DNA of 64,000 nucleotides from DYGX01 sp035325905 (GCA_035325905.1 DAOKYY010000009.1:6739-70738); one strand, 5' to 3'; counted from the first letter of the stretch, positions 32,014 to 41,546 are shown. Numbers and translations: made by a program. Notes: generated from the letters alone by a model not told the origin.

Positions 32014-35000
32014 ATGCCGTTCGAGCCTATCGCGCCGTACCGGGAGCCGCCGCAGGCGGCGCTCTGGATCGGGTCTGCCGGGTGCGGCAAGACCCACGCC
32101 GTCATCGACGAAATCCTGGCGCTGCGCGCGCTCAGCCCGTTCCGCCCGATCTGGGTGTTGCTGGCGAGCGGGCCGCAGGTCGCCGCGTTTCGGCAGCGGA
32201 TGCTGCGCGTCAGTGGCGACGAGGGTGTGCTGTTTGGCGTGGAGTTCTTCAACTTCGAGGCGCTCTACCATCGCCTGCTGGATCGCGCCGGGGACCCGCA
32301 GCGCGCGATTGGGCAGGCAGCGGTCACGCAGGTGCTGCGGCGCGTCACCGAGCAGTTGTACGACGAGGGCGGGCTGGAGTTGTTCGGCCCCATCGCGCGC
32401 ACGCCTGGCTTCGTGGCGCTCGTTGCGCGGCTGGTGGGCGAGCTGAAGCAGGCGCTTGTCAGGCCAGAGCAGTACCGCGAGGCCGCCGGCCAACTTGGCC
32501 CGAAGGACCGCGACCTGGCGCGCATTTATGAGGCGTACCAGGCGTTCTTGCAGAGCCGCCGCCTGGTCGATGGGCACGGCGCGGGCTGGGTGGCGCTGGA
32601 GCACGTTCGCGGCGGCACCGTGCGGACCGATGATGTGCAGCTCCTGGCGATTGACGGTTTCGACCAGTTCAACCGGCTGCACGTCGAGTTGCTGAGCGCG
32701 CTGGCGCGCCAGGCCGAGCGCACCGTCCTGACGCTGACCCAGCTTGACGCGCAGCGGGCGGGGCGCTTCCGCCGTTTCGAACAGACCCGCGAGCGGCTGA
32801 TGGCCGCCGGTGCCGATCTGTGGCAGATCGTGCCGCTGACCGGCGAAGGCTGCGGGCGCGCCGCGCCGCTTCAGCACCTGACCGATTCGCTGCTGGCGCT
32901 CGCGCCGGAGAAGGCCCCGGCGGGCGACGCGCTGGCGCTGATTGAAGCCCCGGATGTGGAGCGCGAGGTCCGCGCCGTCCTGCGTCGGGTGAAGCAGCGC
33001 CTGCTGGATGGCACGCCGCCAGACGCGATTCTGATCGCGACGCGTGACCTGGCGCGCTACGGCGGCGCGCTGCGCGAGACGGCGCACGCCTACGGCGTTC
33101 CGCTGGTCGTGCGGGACGGCCTGCCGCTGCGCGACAACCCGGCCGTGACCGCCTTCCTGGCGCTGATCGACCTCGCCGCGCGAGATTTTCCGCGCCGCGA
33201 CACGCTCGACGTGCTGAGCAGCCCCTACCTTGCGCCGCCCGGCCTCGATCCGGCGTCCATCGCGGCGCTGGCCCGCATCAGCGTCGAGCGGCAGGTGATC
33301 GGCGGGCGGGAGGAATGGCTGGACGCGGTCCGTGCGGCGGCGCGGCCGCTGGTCGACGAGGACGGCGAGCCGCAGGCCGGGCAGGCGGTTGACAGCGCGG
33401 CGCTGGCCGCCTGGTTTGAGCGGGTGACGCCGCCCGCCGCCGGGACGCTCGACGAGCTATTAGGCTGGCTCGAGGGCCTGGCCGGGCCGGACCCGGAAGC
33501 CGAGCGCGAGGCAATTGCCGCCGCCGAAGAGGCCCCCTCCGCGCCACCCGCGCGCGATCATGCCAACCTGATCGCGCAGGTTCGCGCCGCGCCGGATGGC
33601 GAGCAGGCCACGCGCGACTTGCTGGCGTTGCAGGCGTTGTGGGGCGTGCTGGCCGGGCTGCGCGCCGCGCACGCGCTGATCGATGGCGCGCCGGGGCCGG
33701 TGCTGCGCTGGCCGGATTTCCGCCCGGAGCTGGAGCTGGCGCTCGCGGAGGCGACGGTCACGCCGCCCGGCGGCACAAGCCGCCTGGGCCGGGTGCTGGT
33801 CACGGACGTGCACGAGGCGCGCGGCCTGCCGCATGATCATGTCTATGTGCTGGGATTGGCGGAAGGGGTCTTCCCCGCGCCGCAGGCGCAGACCGGCGCG
33901 CATCATGAGGGCGAGCGCCGGGCGCTGGCGGCGTGTGGCGTCGATCTGCCTGCGCCTGCCGAGCGCGCCGACGATCTGAGCCTGTTCTACCAGGTGATCG
34001 GGCTGGCGCGGCAAACCCTGACGCTCAGCCGCTTCACGGTGGACGACGCGGGCGCGCCGGTTCCCCCCTCGCCGTTCTGGGGCGCGGCGCTGGCGGCGCT
34101 CGACGTGGCGCCGGGCGCGCGCGAGCGCATCCCGGTCGGGGCCGCGCCCGCGCTGGAGCACGCCGCCACCCCGGTCGAAGCGGCGGTCGCGGTTTCGACC
34201 CTGCTGGCGTCGTCCTCTGGTGACGTTGGCTCCGCGCTGGCCGCGCACAACGCCCTGCTGGACGATCCGGCCTGGCGCAACGCGCTGCGCGGGCGTATGT
34301 TGGAGGCCCGCCGCGAGGATGCGCGCAGCCCCTTCGACCGCCACGCCGGGCTGCTGGACGCCCCGGCGCTGATCGCGCGCGCCGCGCAGTTGCTGGAGCC
34401 GGGGCGCATGTGGAGCGCCACCCAGTTGAACGACTACGGGATGTGCCCGTTCCGCTTCTTCGCGCGCCGCCTGCTCAGGCTGGAGGCTGTCAAGGAGCCG
34501 GAAGAAGGCCACGACGCGCTCCAGCTTGGCCTGATCAATCATGCCATCCTTGAGCGCACGTACCGCGCGGTGCAGCGCGAAGGGCTGGCGATCGCGCCGG
34601 AAAACCTGCCGCGCGCTTTGGCGCTGCTGGACGAGGCGGCGCGGGCGGTTTTCGATATGGCGCCCGCCGACTACGGCTTCCGCCCGTCTGCCGTGTGGCG
34701 GCGCGAGCAGGACGCTTTGCTGCGCCGCCTGCGCTGGCTGATCGAGCAGGATTTCAACGAGGGCCTCCCGGGCGACAAGAACCAGACGCTGGCGGCCTGG
34801 AGCGGCGGGCCGCGCACGCCCTACGCCCTGGAAGCGTCGTTTGGCACGGAAGGCGTCGCGCCGGTCGAGATCGCGGGCGAGGCCGGGGCGCTGCGCCTGC
34901 GCGGCAAAATCGACCGGCTTGATCGCGTGGGCGACGCGGTGATCGTGATCGACTACAAAAGCGGGTCAGGCAGCTTCAACGTGGACGACCTGCGCGCGGC

Positions 35001-35325
35001 ACGCAGCGTGCAAATGCTCGTCTATCTGCGCGCGGCGCAGCGGCTGCTCGCCGAGCGTGGCGAAGCGGCGCGGGTGGCCGGCGGGGCGTACTGGCATATC
35101 GGCAGTCGCGCCATCAGCGGTGCGGTCAAGGCGGGTGACGAGGCGCTCGACGAGGCGGAGGCGCGGCTGCACATTCACGTCGCGGCGGCGCGCGCAGGCC
35201 GCTTCATGGTCAGGCCGAGCAAGCCAATGGTCCGGGGGCGCTGCGCGTTCCCGTGCGATTTCAGCGAGTTGTGCCACCTGACGCGCGCCGGCCAGCGCCG
35301 CAGCCTGGCGGGAGAGAACGCATGA
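32014..35325 (+). CDS. addB: AddB-like helicase-fold/PD-(D/E)XK nuclease subunit
   Basis: 1103 residues. Walker A is GSAGCGKT (20-27). The C-terminal RecB-type nuclease has GKIDRLDR (Asp967) and VIDYKSG (Asp980, Lys982). Four Cys frame it as in AddB iron-sulfur nucleases: Cys811 (MCPFRFF) and Cys1077-x3-Cys1081-x5-Cys1087; canonical AddB spacing in the middle is x2. With AddA it should process double-strand breaks to Chi-like sites. ATG 32014 follows GGGAGG; a longer frame starts 16 codons earlier without a site. First gene of a five-gene operon, its stop overlapping the next start (ATGA). Confidence 0.88.
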   Translation: MPFEPIAPYREPPQAALWIGSAGCGKTHAVIDEILALRALSPFRPIWVLLASGPQVAAFRQRMLRVSGDEGVLFGVEFFNFEALYHRLLDRAGDPQRAIGQAAVTQVLRRVTEQLYDEGGLELFGPIARTPGFVALVARLVGELKQALVRPEQYREAAGQLGPKDRDLARIYEAYQAFLQSRRLVDGHGAGWVALEHVRGGTVRTDDVQLLAIDGFDQFNRLHVELLSALARQAERTVLTLTQLDAQRAGRFRRFEQTRERLMAAGADLWQIVPLTGEGCGRAAPLQHLTDSLLALAPEKAPAGDALALIEAPDVEREVRAVLRRVKQRLLDGTPPDAILIATRDLARYGGALRETAHAYGVPLVVRDGLPLRDNPAVTAFLALIDLAARDFPRRDTLDVLSSPYLAPPGLDPASIAALARISVERQVIGGREEWLDAVRAAARPLVDEDGEPQAGQAVDSAALAAWFERVTPPAAGTLDELLGWLEGLAGPDPEAEREAIAAAEEAPSAPPARDHANLIAQVRAAPDGEQATRDLLALQALWGVLAGLRAAHALIDGAPGPVLRWPDFRPELELALAEATVTPPGGTSRLGRVLVTDVHEARGLPHDHVYVLGLAEGVFPAPQAQTGAHHEGERRALAACGVDLPAPAERADDLSLFYQVIGLARQTLTLSRFTVDDAGAPVPPSPFWGAALAALDVAPGARERIPVGAAPALEHAATPVEAAVAVSTLLASSSGDVGSALAAHNALLDDPAWRNALRGRMLEARREDARSPFDRHAGLLDAPALIARAAQLLEPGRMWSATQLNDYGMCPFRFFARRLLRLEAVKEPEEGHDALQLGLINHAILERTYRAVQREGLAIAPENLPRALALLDEAARAVFDMAPADYGFRPSAVWRREQDALLRRLRWLIEQDFNEGLPGDKNQTLAAWSGGPRTPYALEASFGTEGVAPVEIAGEAGALRLRGKIDRLDRVGDAVIVIDYKSGSGSFNVDDLRAARSVQMLVYLRAAQRLLAERGEAARVAGGAYWHIGSRAISGAVKAGDEALDEAEARLHIHVAAARAGRFMVRPSKPMVRGRCAFPCDFSELCHLTRAGQRRSLAGENA

Positions 35326-35588
35326 ATTTCCGGTCGTGGGCCAAAACGCAGCTCGCGGGGCTGCTGTTTATCGGCGTCGGGCTGATGAACTTGTTGACGG
35401 CGGACCTGCTGCTGGGAGTGGTCTGGGCGCTGCTCGGCGCCAGCCTGATCGCCTACGAAGGGAGTCACGACGCCGCCGGGCGCGCGACGCGCGGCTTCGA
35501 GCCGACGCCGCGCAACTTCTTCGCGCTGGCGGCGGCGCTGCTCGCGCTGGCGTTGCTCGCGATTGCGTTCCTGGGTGGCGGGGGCTAG
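35322..35588 (+). CDS. Small membrane protein in AddAB operon (1)
   Basis: 88 residues, no family recognised. Two hydrophobic segments: LAGLLFIGVGLMNLLTADLLLGVVWALLGASLIAY (possibly a hairpin) and FFALAAALLALALLAIAFLG, joined by a polar loop (EGSHDAAGRATRGFEPTPRN). The ATG overlaps the addB stop by four bases, and there is a GGGAGAG site, so it is translationally coupled to addB. Confidence 0.75.
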   Translation: MNFRSWAKTQLAGLLFIGVGLMNLLTADLLLGVVWALLGASLIAYEGSHDAAGRATRGFEPTPRNFFALAAALLALALLAIAFLGGGG

Positions 35589-35596
35589 GGCGGGCG

Positions 35597-35857
35597 ATGT
35601 CGATCTGGGAGCGCCTCAGGCGGATCAATCTCGTCCAGGTGATCGGCGCGATCCTGGCGGTGGTCGGCGTGGTGCGCCTGGTGGGTGGACACACGCTCAA
35701 CGGCGCGACGTGGCTGCTGCTCGGCGTGTCCCTGCTGGTGTTCGTCTTCCCGGTCCAGCCGGACGGGCATGTGCGCTGGGGGCCGCGCAGCATCCTCGGT
35801 TACGCGGCGATGGTGGCGGCGTTTGTGCTGATGCTGGCGCACGTGATTTTGAATTAA
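35597..35857 (+). CDS. Small membrane protein in AddAB operon (2)
   Basis: 86 residues with three hydrophobic segments: LVQVIGAILAVVGVVRLVGG, TWLLLGVSLLVFVFPV and ILGYAAMVAAFVLMLAHVIL. Starts eight bases after the preceding stop (GGGCGGGCG before ATG 35597) and ends 22 bases before addA. Unrelated in sequence to the first small protein. Function unknown; position argues for co-expression with the nuclease. Confidence 0.72.
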   Translation: MSIWERLRRINLVQVIGAILAVVGVVRLVGGHTLNGATWLLLGVSLLVFVFPVQPDGHVRWGPRSILGYAAMVAAFVLMLAHVILN

Positions 35858-35879
35858 GGCGGGAGAACAGGGCGGCATC

Positions 35880-38800
35880 ATGGAGTTTACCCCGCAGCAG
35901 GCCGAGGCGGTCTGCGCGCACGGCTGCAATCTGATCGTCACCGCCGGGGCAGGCAGCGGCAAGACGCGCGTGCTGGTCGAGCGGTTTGTCGCGCTGCTCG
36001 ACGCTCACCCGGACTGGCCGCTGACCTCGATTGTCGCCATCACCTTCACCGAGAAAGCCGCGCGCGAAATGCGCGACCGCGTCCGCGCCGCGATTGAGGA
36101 ACGGCTGGTGTCCGCCCCGGAGGAAGATCGCGCGCGCTGGTTCGAGCACTACGCCGCGCTCAGCGCCGCGCGGATTGGCACAATTCACGGGCTGTGCGCC
36201 CAGCTGCTGCGCGCCAACCCTGCCGAGGCGCGCCTCGACCCGGCCTTCGAGGTGCTGGACGAGACCGAGGCCACGCTGGCTCTTGACGACGCGATTGAGC
36301 GCGCGCTGGCGCGGCTGGTGCGCGAAGGCTCTCCGGCGGCGGCCCTGCTGAGCGCCTATGATCTGGACGCGGTGCGCGGCATCCTGCGCGCCTACGCGCA
36401 GCCCGGCGCAGCGGAGTCGGTCGCCGAGGCGCTGGCGTGCGGCCGGGACGCGCTGCGAGACCGCTGGCAGGCGGCCTGGCAGGCGGCGCGAGCGGACGCG
36501 ATCCGGCATCTGCGCGCCGATCCGAATTGGTGCGCGGCGCTGGAGTGGATCAGCAGGGTATCTCCACCGCCGGGCGATAAGCTGACTCCGATCTGCGAGG
36601 ACGTGCAGGCGTATGTGCGCACGCTCCTTTCGAGCGATGACGACGCCTGCTGGAGCGCGGTCGAGCGGCTGAATGGGACGATCAAGATTAACGTCGGCTC
36701 GCAGACGAACTGGGGCGGCGCTGAGCGGTTGCAGGCGTGCAAGGACGCGCTGAAGGCCATCCGCGAGCCGCTGCAAAAAGCTGTGAAGGACATCGGACCG
36801 GCGCCCGGCGACCCGGACGAGCAGGCGCTTGACTGGCTGATGCTCTGGGGCGAGGCGATCGCGCTGGCCGCCGAGGAATACGGGCGCCTGAAGGCCGAGC
36901 GGACCGCGCTCGATTTCGCCGATCTGGAGCATCGCGCGCGCGCCTTGCTGCGCGATGACGCGGTCTGCGCGCGCTATCACGCGGAGTTTCGCCACGTGCT
37001 GGTGGACGAGTTTCAGGACACCAACGCCGCGCAGCGCGACATCGTCTACCGGCTGTGCGCGGCGGACCGGCCCGAAGGCGCGGGGCGGCTGTTCGTGGTG
37101 GGCGATCCGAAGCAGAGCATCTACGCCTTTCGCGGCGCGGATGTTAGCGTGTTTGACGACGTGCGGCGCGATCTGCTGGACAGCGGCGGGCGCGAGCTGC
37201 CGCTGGCGATGTCGTTCCGCGCCCACGAGCGGCTGGTTGGCGCGTTCAACGACCTCTTCGGCGCGATCCTGACGGTGGGCGATGGCCCCACCGCGCGCTA
37301 CGAGATCGGGCTGGGCACGCCGATGACCGCGCACCGCGCCTGCGATCTGGGCGCGGCCCCGCATCAGGCGCAGCCGATCACCGTGCTGGCGATCCCCAGG
37401 CTCGACAAAACGCTCGCGCCAGAGTTTCAGACCAAAGAAGAGATGCGCCGCTGGGAAGCCTGGGCGCTCGCGCAGAAGTTGATCGAGATGGTCGAAACCG
37501 GCGCGTCCATCTGGGAACGCGGGCCGGAGGGCGGAGGCTACCGTCCCGCCGGGTTTGGCGACGTGGCCGTGCTGTTCCGCGCGATGACCAGCGCGCCGCT
37601 GGTCGAGGATGTCTTCAAGGCGACCGGCATCCCATACGTGACAATCGCGGGACGCGGCTATTTCGACCGCCAGGAGGTCTGGGACCTGCTCAATCTGCTG
37701 CGGGCGCTGCACAACCCCGGCGATGACCTGGCGCTGGCGGCGGCGCTGCGCTCGCCGCTGTTCGGGCTGAGCGACGAGGCGCTGCTGGCGCTGCGGCTGC
37801 CGCCAGAGGGATCGCGCGCGCCGCTTCTGCTGTGGCAGGCGTTGCGCGGCGATGACCCGGCGGACTTCCCCCGCGATGAAATCTCCGCCCTGGACTTCGC
37901 GCGCGACGTGCTGGGCGAGCTGCGCGACCGCGCCGGGCGGGTCTCAAACGCCGAGCTGCTGGCGCGCACGCTGGAGATGACCGGCTATCTCGCGGCGCTG
38001 AGCGGCCTGCCCGACGGGGCGCGCCGCCGGGGCAACGTCGAGAAGCTGCTGCGCTTGGCGCGGGCGTCGGGCCGGACCGGGCTGGGCGCGTTCAACGCCT
38101 ACGCCCGCGACCTGACCGCGCGCGAAATCCGCGAGGGCGAGGCGACGGTCGAGGCCGAAGACGCCGTCAAGTTGATGTCAGTCCACGCCAGCAAAGGGCT
38201 GGAGTTTCCGATCGTGGCGCTGTTCGATACCACCTGGTCGCGCCAGGACTCGCTGGGCGTCTTCACGCTCGACCCGGACGCCGGGCCGGTCTGCGTTCTG
38301 CCACGCGAATCCCGCGACGAACCATTGGAGCCGTTCATGGTCAAGTGGGCGAAGAAGCTCAGCGCGCGCCGCGAGCAGGCCGAGAATCGCCGCCTGCTCT
38401 ACGTCGCGGCCACGCGCGCCAGCGACTACCTGATCCTGAGCGGGACACCCGACCAGCACGGGCGCTATCCAAAAGACTGCTGGCTGCACCATTGGCTCGG
38501 CGCGCTGGGCGTGGACTCCGACGCGCTCGTCCCATCCGATGAGCCTTTGCGTATCGCGCGCGAGTGGGGCGACTGTGTGATCGAAGTGCCTGCCACGCCG
38601 CCGCGCGCCGCCGATCTGCTGGCGCCTCGATTGCGCGGCGCGACCGGCTGGGACCATCCTGCGCTGCGAGTCGGGGGGCCGGTTCCCGATCTTCCCGCCG
38701 CGCGCCCGCCGCTGCTGTCGCCGGTCGTGGCCGAGCCGGACGCTCCGGCGCGCGCGCTGAGCGCGACGCTGGTCGCCAAGCTGGGCCACGCGCCGTTCAT

Positions 38801-39470
38801 GGACCCGCCCGCGGCCGGGCGACGTGCCTTCCGCCACGCCGTGCTGCATGACGCGCCCGACGCGCTGCGCCCGCTGCCCAGCCCGCAGCCCGACTCGCGC
38901 TGGCAGGCGATCGCCGTCGGCCAGACGGTGCACCGCGCGCTGCGCGCCTGGCTGATGCCAGACAGGAGCGCTCCAGCCCTGCTGGACGAGCGCCTGCGGA
39001 CCTACGCCTGGGAGCAGGGCGCCACCGATCCGGGCATGGCTGGGGTGGTCGCGGAGCGCGCCCGCCGTCTGCTGGAACGGTTCGCCGCCAGCGACATCCG
39101 CCGCGAGATCGAGCGCGCGCCGCAAGTCTACCGCGAGCTGCCGTTCGTCTATCGCACCGCTGGCGACAGCGGGGGGCGCGCCGTTCACGGCGTGATCGAT
39201 GTGCTGTATTTCGACGGGAAGACGTGGCACGTGCTCGACTACAAGACCGCGCTCGTGAACTGGAAAACAGCGCCCGAAAACGCACGGCGCCACTTCTTGC
39301 AGGTCGGCGTTTATGTCGGCGCGGTCCGTGCCCACACCGGGCAGGCCCCGCGCGCGCATCTTTACTATATCCATCCGGCGCGGCTGATCACCGTCCAGCC
39401 GGACGGCTGGCAGCCCGCGCTGGAGCGGCTCGACGAGGACGTGCGGGCCGCGCTCATGGTGGAGGATTAG
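35880..39470 (+). CDS. addA: AddA-like UvrD/RecB-family helicase-nuclease subunit
   Basis: 1196 residues. Superfamily 1 helicase motifs: FTPQQAEAV (Q motif), TAGAGSGKT (Walker A), ITFTEKAAREMRDR (Ia), LVDEFQDTN (Walker B), VVGDPKQSIYAFRGA (III), SVHASKGLEFPIV (V) and LLYVAATRASDYL (VI). The C-terminal nuclease has GVIDVLYFDG (Asp1107) and VLDYKTA (Asp1120, Lys1122). Both subunits therefore keep a nuclease site, as in AddAB rather than RecBCD. It is the third enzyme-coding position of the operon, separated from addB only by two small membrane-protein genes. Confidence 0.93.
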   Translation: MEFTPQQAEAVCAHGCNLIVTAGAGSGKTRVLVERFVALLDAHPDWPLTSIVAITFTEKAAREMRDRVRAAIEERLVSAPEEDRARWFEHYAALSAARIGTIHGLCAQLLRANPAEARLDPAFEVLDETEATLALDDAIERALARLVREGSPAAALLSAYDLDAVRGILRAYAQPGAAESVAEALACGRDALRDRWQAAWQAARADAIRHLRADPNWCAALEWISRVSPPPGDKLTPICEDVQAYVRTLLSSDDDACWSAVERLNGTIKINVGSQTNWGGAERLQACKDALKAIREPLQKAVKDIGPAPGDPDEQALDWLMLWGEAIALAAEEYGRLKAERTALDFADLEHRARALLRDDAVCARYHAEFRHVLVDEFQDTNAAQRDIVYRLCAADRPEGAGRLFVVGDPKQSIYAFRGADVSVFDDVRRDLLDSGGRELPLAMSFRAHERLVGAFNDLFGAILTVGDGPTARYEIGLGTPMTAHRACDLGAAPHQAQPITVLAIPRLDKTLAPEFQTKEEMRRWEAWALAQKLIEMVETGASIWERGPEGGGYRPAGFGDVAVLFRAMTSAPLVEDVFKATGIPYVTIAGRGYFDRQEVWDLLNLLRALHNPGDDLALAAALRSPLFGLSDEALLALRLPPEGSRAPLLLWQALRGDDPADFPRDEISALDFARDVLGELRDRAGRVSNAELLARTLEMTGYLAALSGLPDGARRRGNVEKLLRLARASGRTGLGAFNAYARDLTAREIREGEATVEAEDAVKLMSVHASKGLEFPIVALFDTTWSRQDSLGVFTLDPDAGPVCVLPRESRDEPLEPFMVKWAKKLSARREQAENRRLLYVAATRASDYLILSGTPDQHGRYPKDCWLHHWLGALGVDSDALVPSDEPLRIAREWGDCVIEVPATPPRAADLLAPRLRGATGWDHPALRVGGPVPDLPAARPPLLSPVVAEPDAPARALSATLVAKLGHAPFMDPPAAGRRAFRHAVLHDAPDALRPLPSPQPDSRWQAIAVGQTVHRALRAWLMPDRSAPALLDERLRTYAWEQGATDPGMAGVVAERARRLLERFAASDIRREIERAPQVYRELPFVYRTAGDSGGRAVHGVIDVLYFDGKTWHVLDYKTALVNWKTAPENARRHFLQVGVYVGAVRAHTGQAPRAHLYYIHPARLITVQPDGWQPALERLDEDVRAALMVED

Positions 39471-39476
39471 GCACTA

Positions 39477-39680
39477 ATGACCCGGTTGAACACCTGGGAA
39501 AAGTGGGTCTATCGCGTGAGTTTTGTCGTGCTCGCCCTGTTTCTGATCGTCGGCGCGCTGGTGATCGAGGACCCGACCGAGGCGCGCACGGATGCGTTTG
39601 GCCTGATCCTCTACGCGACCCTGATCGCGGGGATCGCCTCTGGCATGGTCACGATCATGATCTCGAGCCGGCGGCGCTAG
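39477..39680 (+). CDS. Small membrane protein after addA (3)
   Basis: 67 residues with two membrane helices (VSFVVLALFLIVGALVIE and AFGLILYATLIAGIASGMVTIMI) and a basic C-terminus (SSRRR). It begins six bases after the addA stop and ends six bases before the convergent YbdK-type gene. Probably the last gene of the AddAB operon; no family recognised. Confidence 0.7.
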   Translation: MTRLNTWEKWVYRVSFVVLALFLIVGALVIEDPTEARTDAFGLILYATLIAGIASGMVTIMISSRRR

Positions 39681-39686
39681 ACCCGC

Positions 39687-40871
39687 CTACCAGCCCTGCG
39701 CGGTTTCGGCCACCAGGTGATCGACCACCGCAAACAGGGCTTCCTGGCGCGAGCGGCCCTCGTCCAGCGCCCGGTAGTACGCGCTGAGCTGGCGGTCCGC
39801 GCTGGTGCCGCGCTCGAAAATCTGCGCGATCCGGCTGACTTCCGCGCGCGAGCCGAGGTCGTCAACCACGTCGTCCACCAGCTCCAGAATCTCTCCGGCC
39901 AGCGCGCGCATCGGGACCTCGCTCTCGATCCCGAAGTCGATCAGGTCCCCGTGAATGCCGTAGCGCACGGCCCGCCACTTGTTCTCGTCGATGAAGACGC
40001 CCCGGTAAATCCGCCACGACTGGTTTTGATTGCGCAGCCGGATCAGCTTGGCGACGATGGCCTGGATCAGCGCCGCGACCGCGATCGCGTCGTCGATGTG
40101 CGTGCACATATCGCAGATGCGTACCTCAAGCGTGCCGAGGTTGGGGTGAGGGCGCGCGTCCCACCAGATTTTCGTCGGGTCGCCGGCGCCCGATTGCCCG
40201 GCGAGCTTGGCCGTGTCCGGCTTGCGCCCCAGCGAGCCGACGCGCCCCATCAGCTCGACGTAGTGATCGTACTCGCGGTAGCCGTAGAAGTGCGGCGGGA
40301 TGCCGGAGCGCGGCATGTTCTGGAAGACCAGGCTGCGATAGCTTTTCAGGCCGGTATCGCGCCCGTGCCAGAACGGTGAGGACGTGGTCAGGGCGAGGAT
40401 ATGCGGCAGAAAGTAGCGAAGCTGGTTGAGCACGTCGATCATCAGCTCGAAGGCTTCGGGCGTGCGCCCAAAGCCAAGATGCACGTGCATGCCGAAGATC
40501 AACATGCGGCGCGCGGCATCCTTCATTTCGGACGCCAGGTCGTCGTAGCGCGCACCCTCGCTGATGAGCTGCTCCGTCCAGCGCGAGAACGGGTGCGTCG
40601 AGGCGGCGACGATGCGGCACCCGGTCTGCTCGGCGACCTCGCTTACCGTGCGGCGCAGGCGGGCGATCTCCGCGCGCGCCTCGTGGACATCGCGGCAGAT
40701 CTGGCTGCCGACCTCGATCTGCGATTGCATAAATTCCGGCTTGAGCTGGTCGCCCAGCACGACGCGGCCCTGGTTGAGCATCTGCTGGATGTATGAGGTC
40801 AGCTCGCGGGTGTGCGGATCGATGATCTGGTACTCTTCCTCAATGCCAAGCGTCAGCGGAGCGTTAGGCAT
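39687..40871 (-). CDS. YbdK-type carboxylate-amine ligase (glutamate-cysteine ligase family 2)
   Basis: 394 residues. It begins LTLGIEEEYQIIDPHTRELT, the GCS2 signature, with HVHLGF (MHVHLGFGRTPEAFELM), SSPFWHGRDTGLKSYRSLVF, IWWDARPHPNLGTLEVRICD and GVFIDENKWRAVRYG, all conserved. Members have weak gamma-glutamylcysteine ligase activity in E. coli (YbdK) or ligate other amino groups in biosynthetic clusters. No glutathione-synthetase partner is nearby, so the substrate is open. A promoter with a perfect inverted repeat at the start site precedes it. Confidence 0.9.
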   Translation of the reverse strand: MPNAPLTLGIEEEYQIIDPHTRELTSYIQQMLNQGRVVLGDQLKPEFMQSQIEVGSQICRDVHEARAEIARLRRTVSEVAEQTGCRIVAASTHPFSRWTEQLISEGARYDDLASEMKDAARRMLIFGMHVHLGFGRTPEAFELMIDVLNQLRYFLPHILALTTSSPFWHGRDTGLKSYRSLVFQNMPRSGIPPHFYGYREYDHYVELMGRVGSLGRKPDTAKLAGQSGAGDPTKIWWDARPHPNLGTLEVRICDMCTHIDDAIAVAALIQAIVAKLIRLRNQNQSWRIYRGVFIDENKWRAVRYGIHGDLIDFGIESEVPMRALAGEILELVDDVVDDLGSRAEVSRIAQIFERGTSADRQLSAYYRALDEGRSRQEALFAVVDHLVAETAQGW

Positions 40872-40899
40872 GATGGGTTCTCCAGGCGCTAGAACCGTG

Positions 40900-40922
40900 C
40901 GCGTTCCAACGCGAAAACTATA
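40900..40922 (-). promoter_or_regulatory. Promoter of YbdK-type gene with inverted repeat at +1
   Basis: TATAGT on the minus strand (40922-40917), directly followed by CGCGTT-gg-AACGCG (40913-40900), a perfect 6-bp-arm inverted repeat covering the likely start of transcription, as expected for a repressor operator. Confidence 0.5.
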
Positions 40923-40989
40923 GCGGAGGCCCGCCGCCGCGCCAGAGTGAATTTTGGTGGATTCTCACGAGGTCTGCCCGGCAGCGTGT

Positions 40990-41019
40990 TTGGTTGCAGG
41001 CGCGCAGGTCGGGTACAAT
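40990..41019 (+). promoter_or_regulatory. Putative promoter of receiver-domain gene
   Basis: TTGGTT (40990-40995), 18-base spacer, TACAAT (41014-41019). Leader of about 22 bases before ATG 41048. Confidence 0.45.
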
Positions 41020-41047
41020 GGCTTCCAACCGAACGCGAGAGCCGGAC

Positions 41048-41521
41048 ATGCCCTATCGACTGGTGGTTGTCGAAGATGAAGCCGAGATCGCCGACCTGCT
41101 GCGCGTGGTCCTGACCTGCCCGCAAGTCGAGCTATACGCGGCTGCGAATGGGCGGGAGGGATTGGCGCTGATCGAGGACATTGGCCCCGATCTGGCGATC
41201 CTCGATGTGATGCTGCCGGGCGAGTGGGACGGGTGGGATGTGTTCGACGCTCTGCGCGCTAGCCTCCGGTTTCGCGACATGCCGGTGATCATCCTCACCG
41301 TGCTGCGCCAGCAGGCCGAGCGCCACCCGCTGTTCCGCGACAACATGCTCAACCAGTACCTGACCAAGCCTTTCGACACTATGGCGCTGCGCGGGCACGT
41401 CGAGCGGATGCTCGGCCAGCCGGGGCTGTGGCGCGCGCCGAGCCGCCCGCTGCGCGATGTCTTCGGCCTGTTGAGCGAGGCAGCCGAGGCGCTTGACCTG
41501 GACCCGCCCGACGACGACTAA
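41048..41521 (+). CDS. Receiver-only response regulator
   Basis: 157 residues: a CheY-like receiver (1-120) with the acidic pair Glu9-Asp10, phosphoacceptor Asp53 (LAILDVMLPG), Thr in ILTV and Lys in LTKPFD. The helix-loop after Asp53 has a GEWDGWD insertion. A 35-residue acidic tail (ending LDLDPPDDD) replaces any output domain. It should signal by protein contact. No histidine kinase is adjacent. ATG 41048 is preferred; ATG 41018 in the same frame overlaps the -10 hexamer. The next gene starts 25 bases downstream. Confidence 0.88.
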   Translation: MPYRLVVVEDEAEIADLLRVVLTCPQVELYAAANGREGLALIEDIGPDLAILDVMLPGEWDGWDVFDALRASLRFRDMPVIILTVLRQQAERHPLFRDNMLNQYLTKPFDTMALRGHVERMLGQPGLWRAPSRPLRDVFGLLSEAAEALDLDPPDDD

Positions 41522-41546
41522 CCCACCGACGAGAGAATTCACACCG

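Noticed and set aside
35697..37712. 671-codon minus-strand frame opposite addA
   Set aside because: Antisense to helicase motifs Q to III of AddA; composition is that of a shadow frame.
41018..41047. Upstream ATG (41018) as start of the receiver-only regulator
   Set aside because: It lies in the predicted -10 hexamer and adds ten residues not found at the start of receiver domains.
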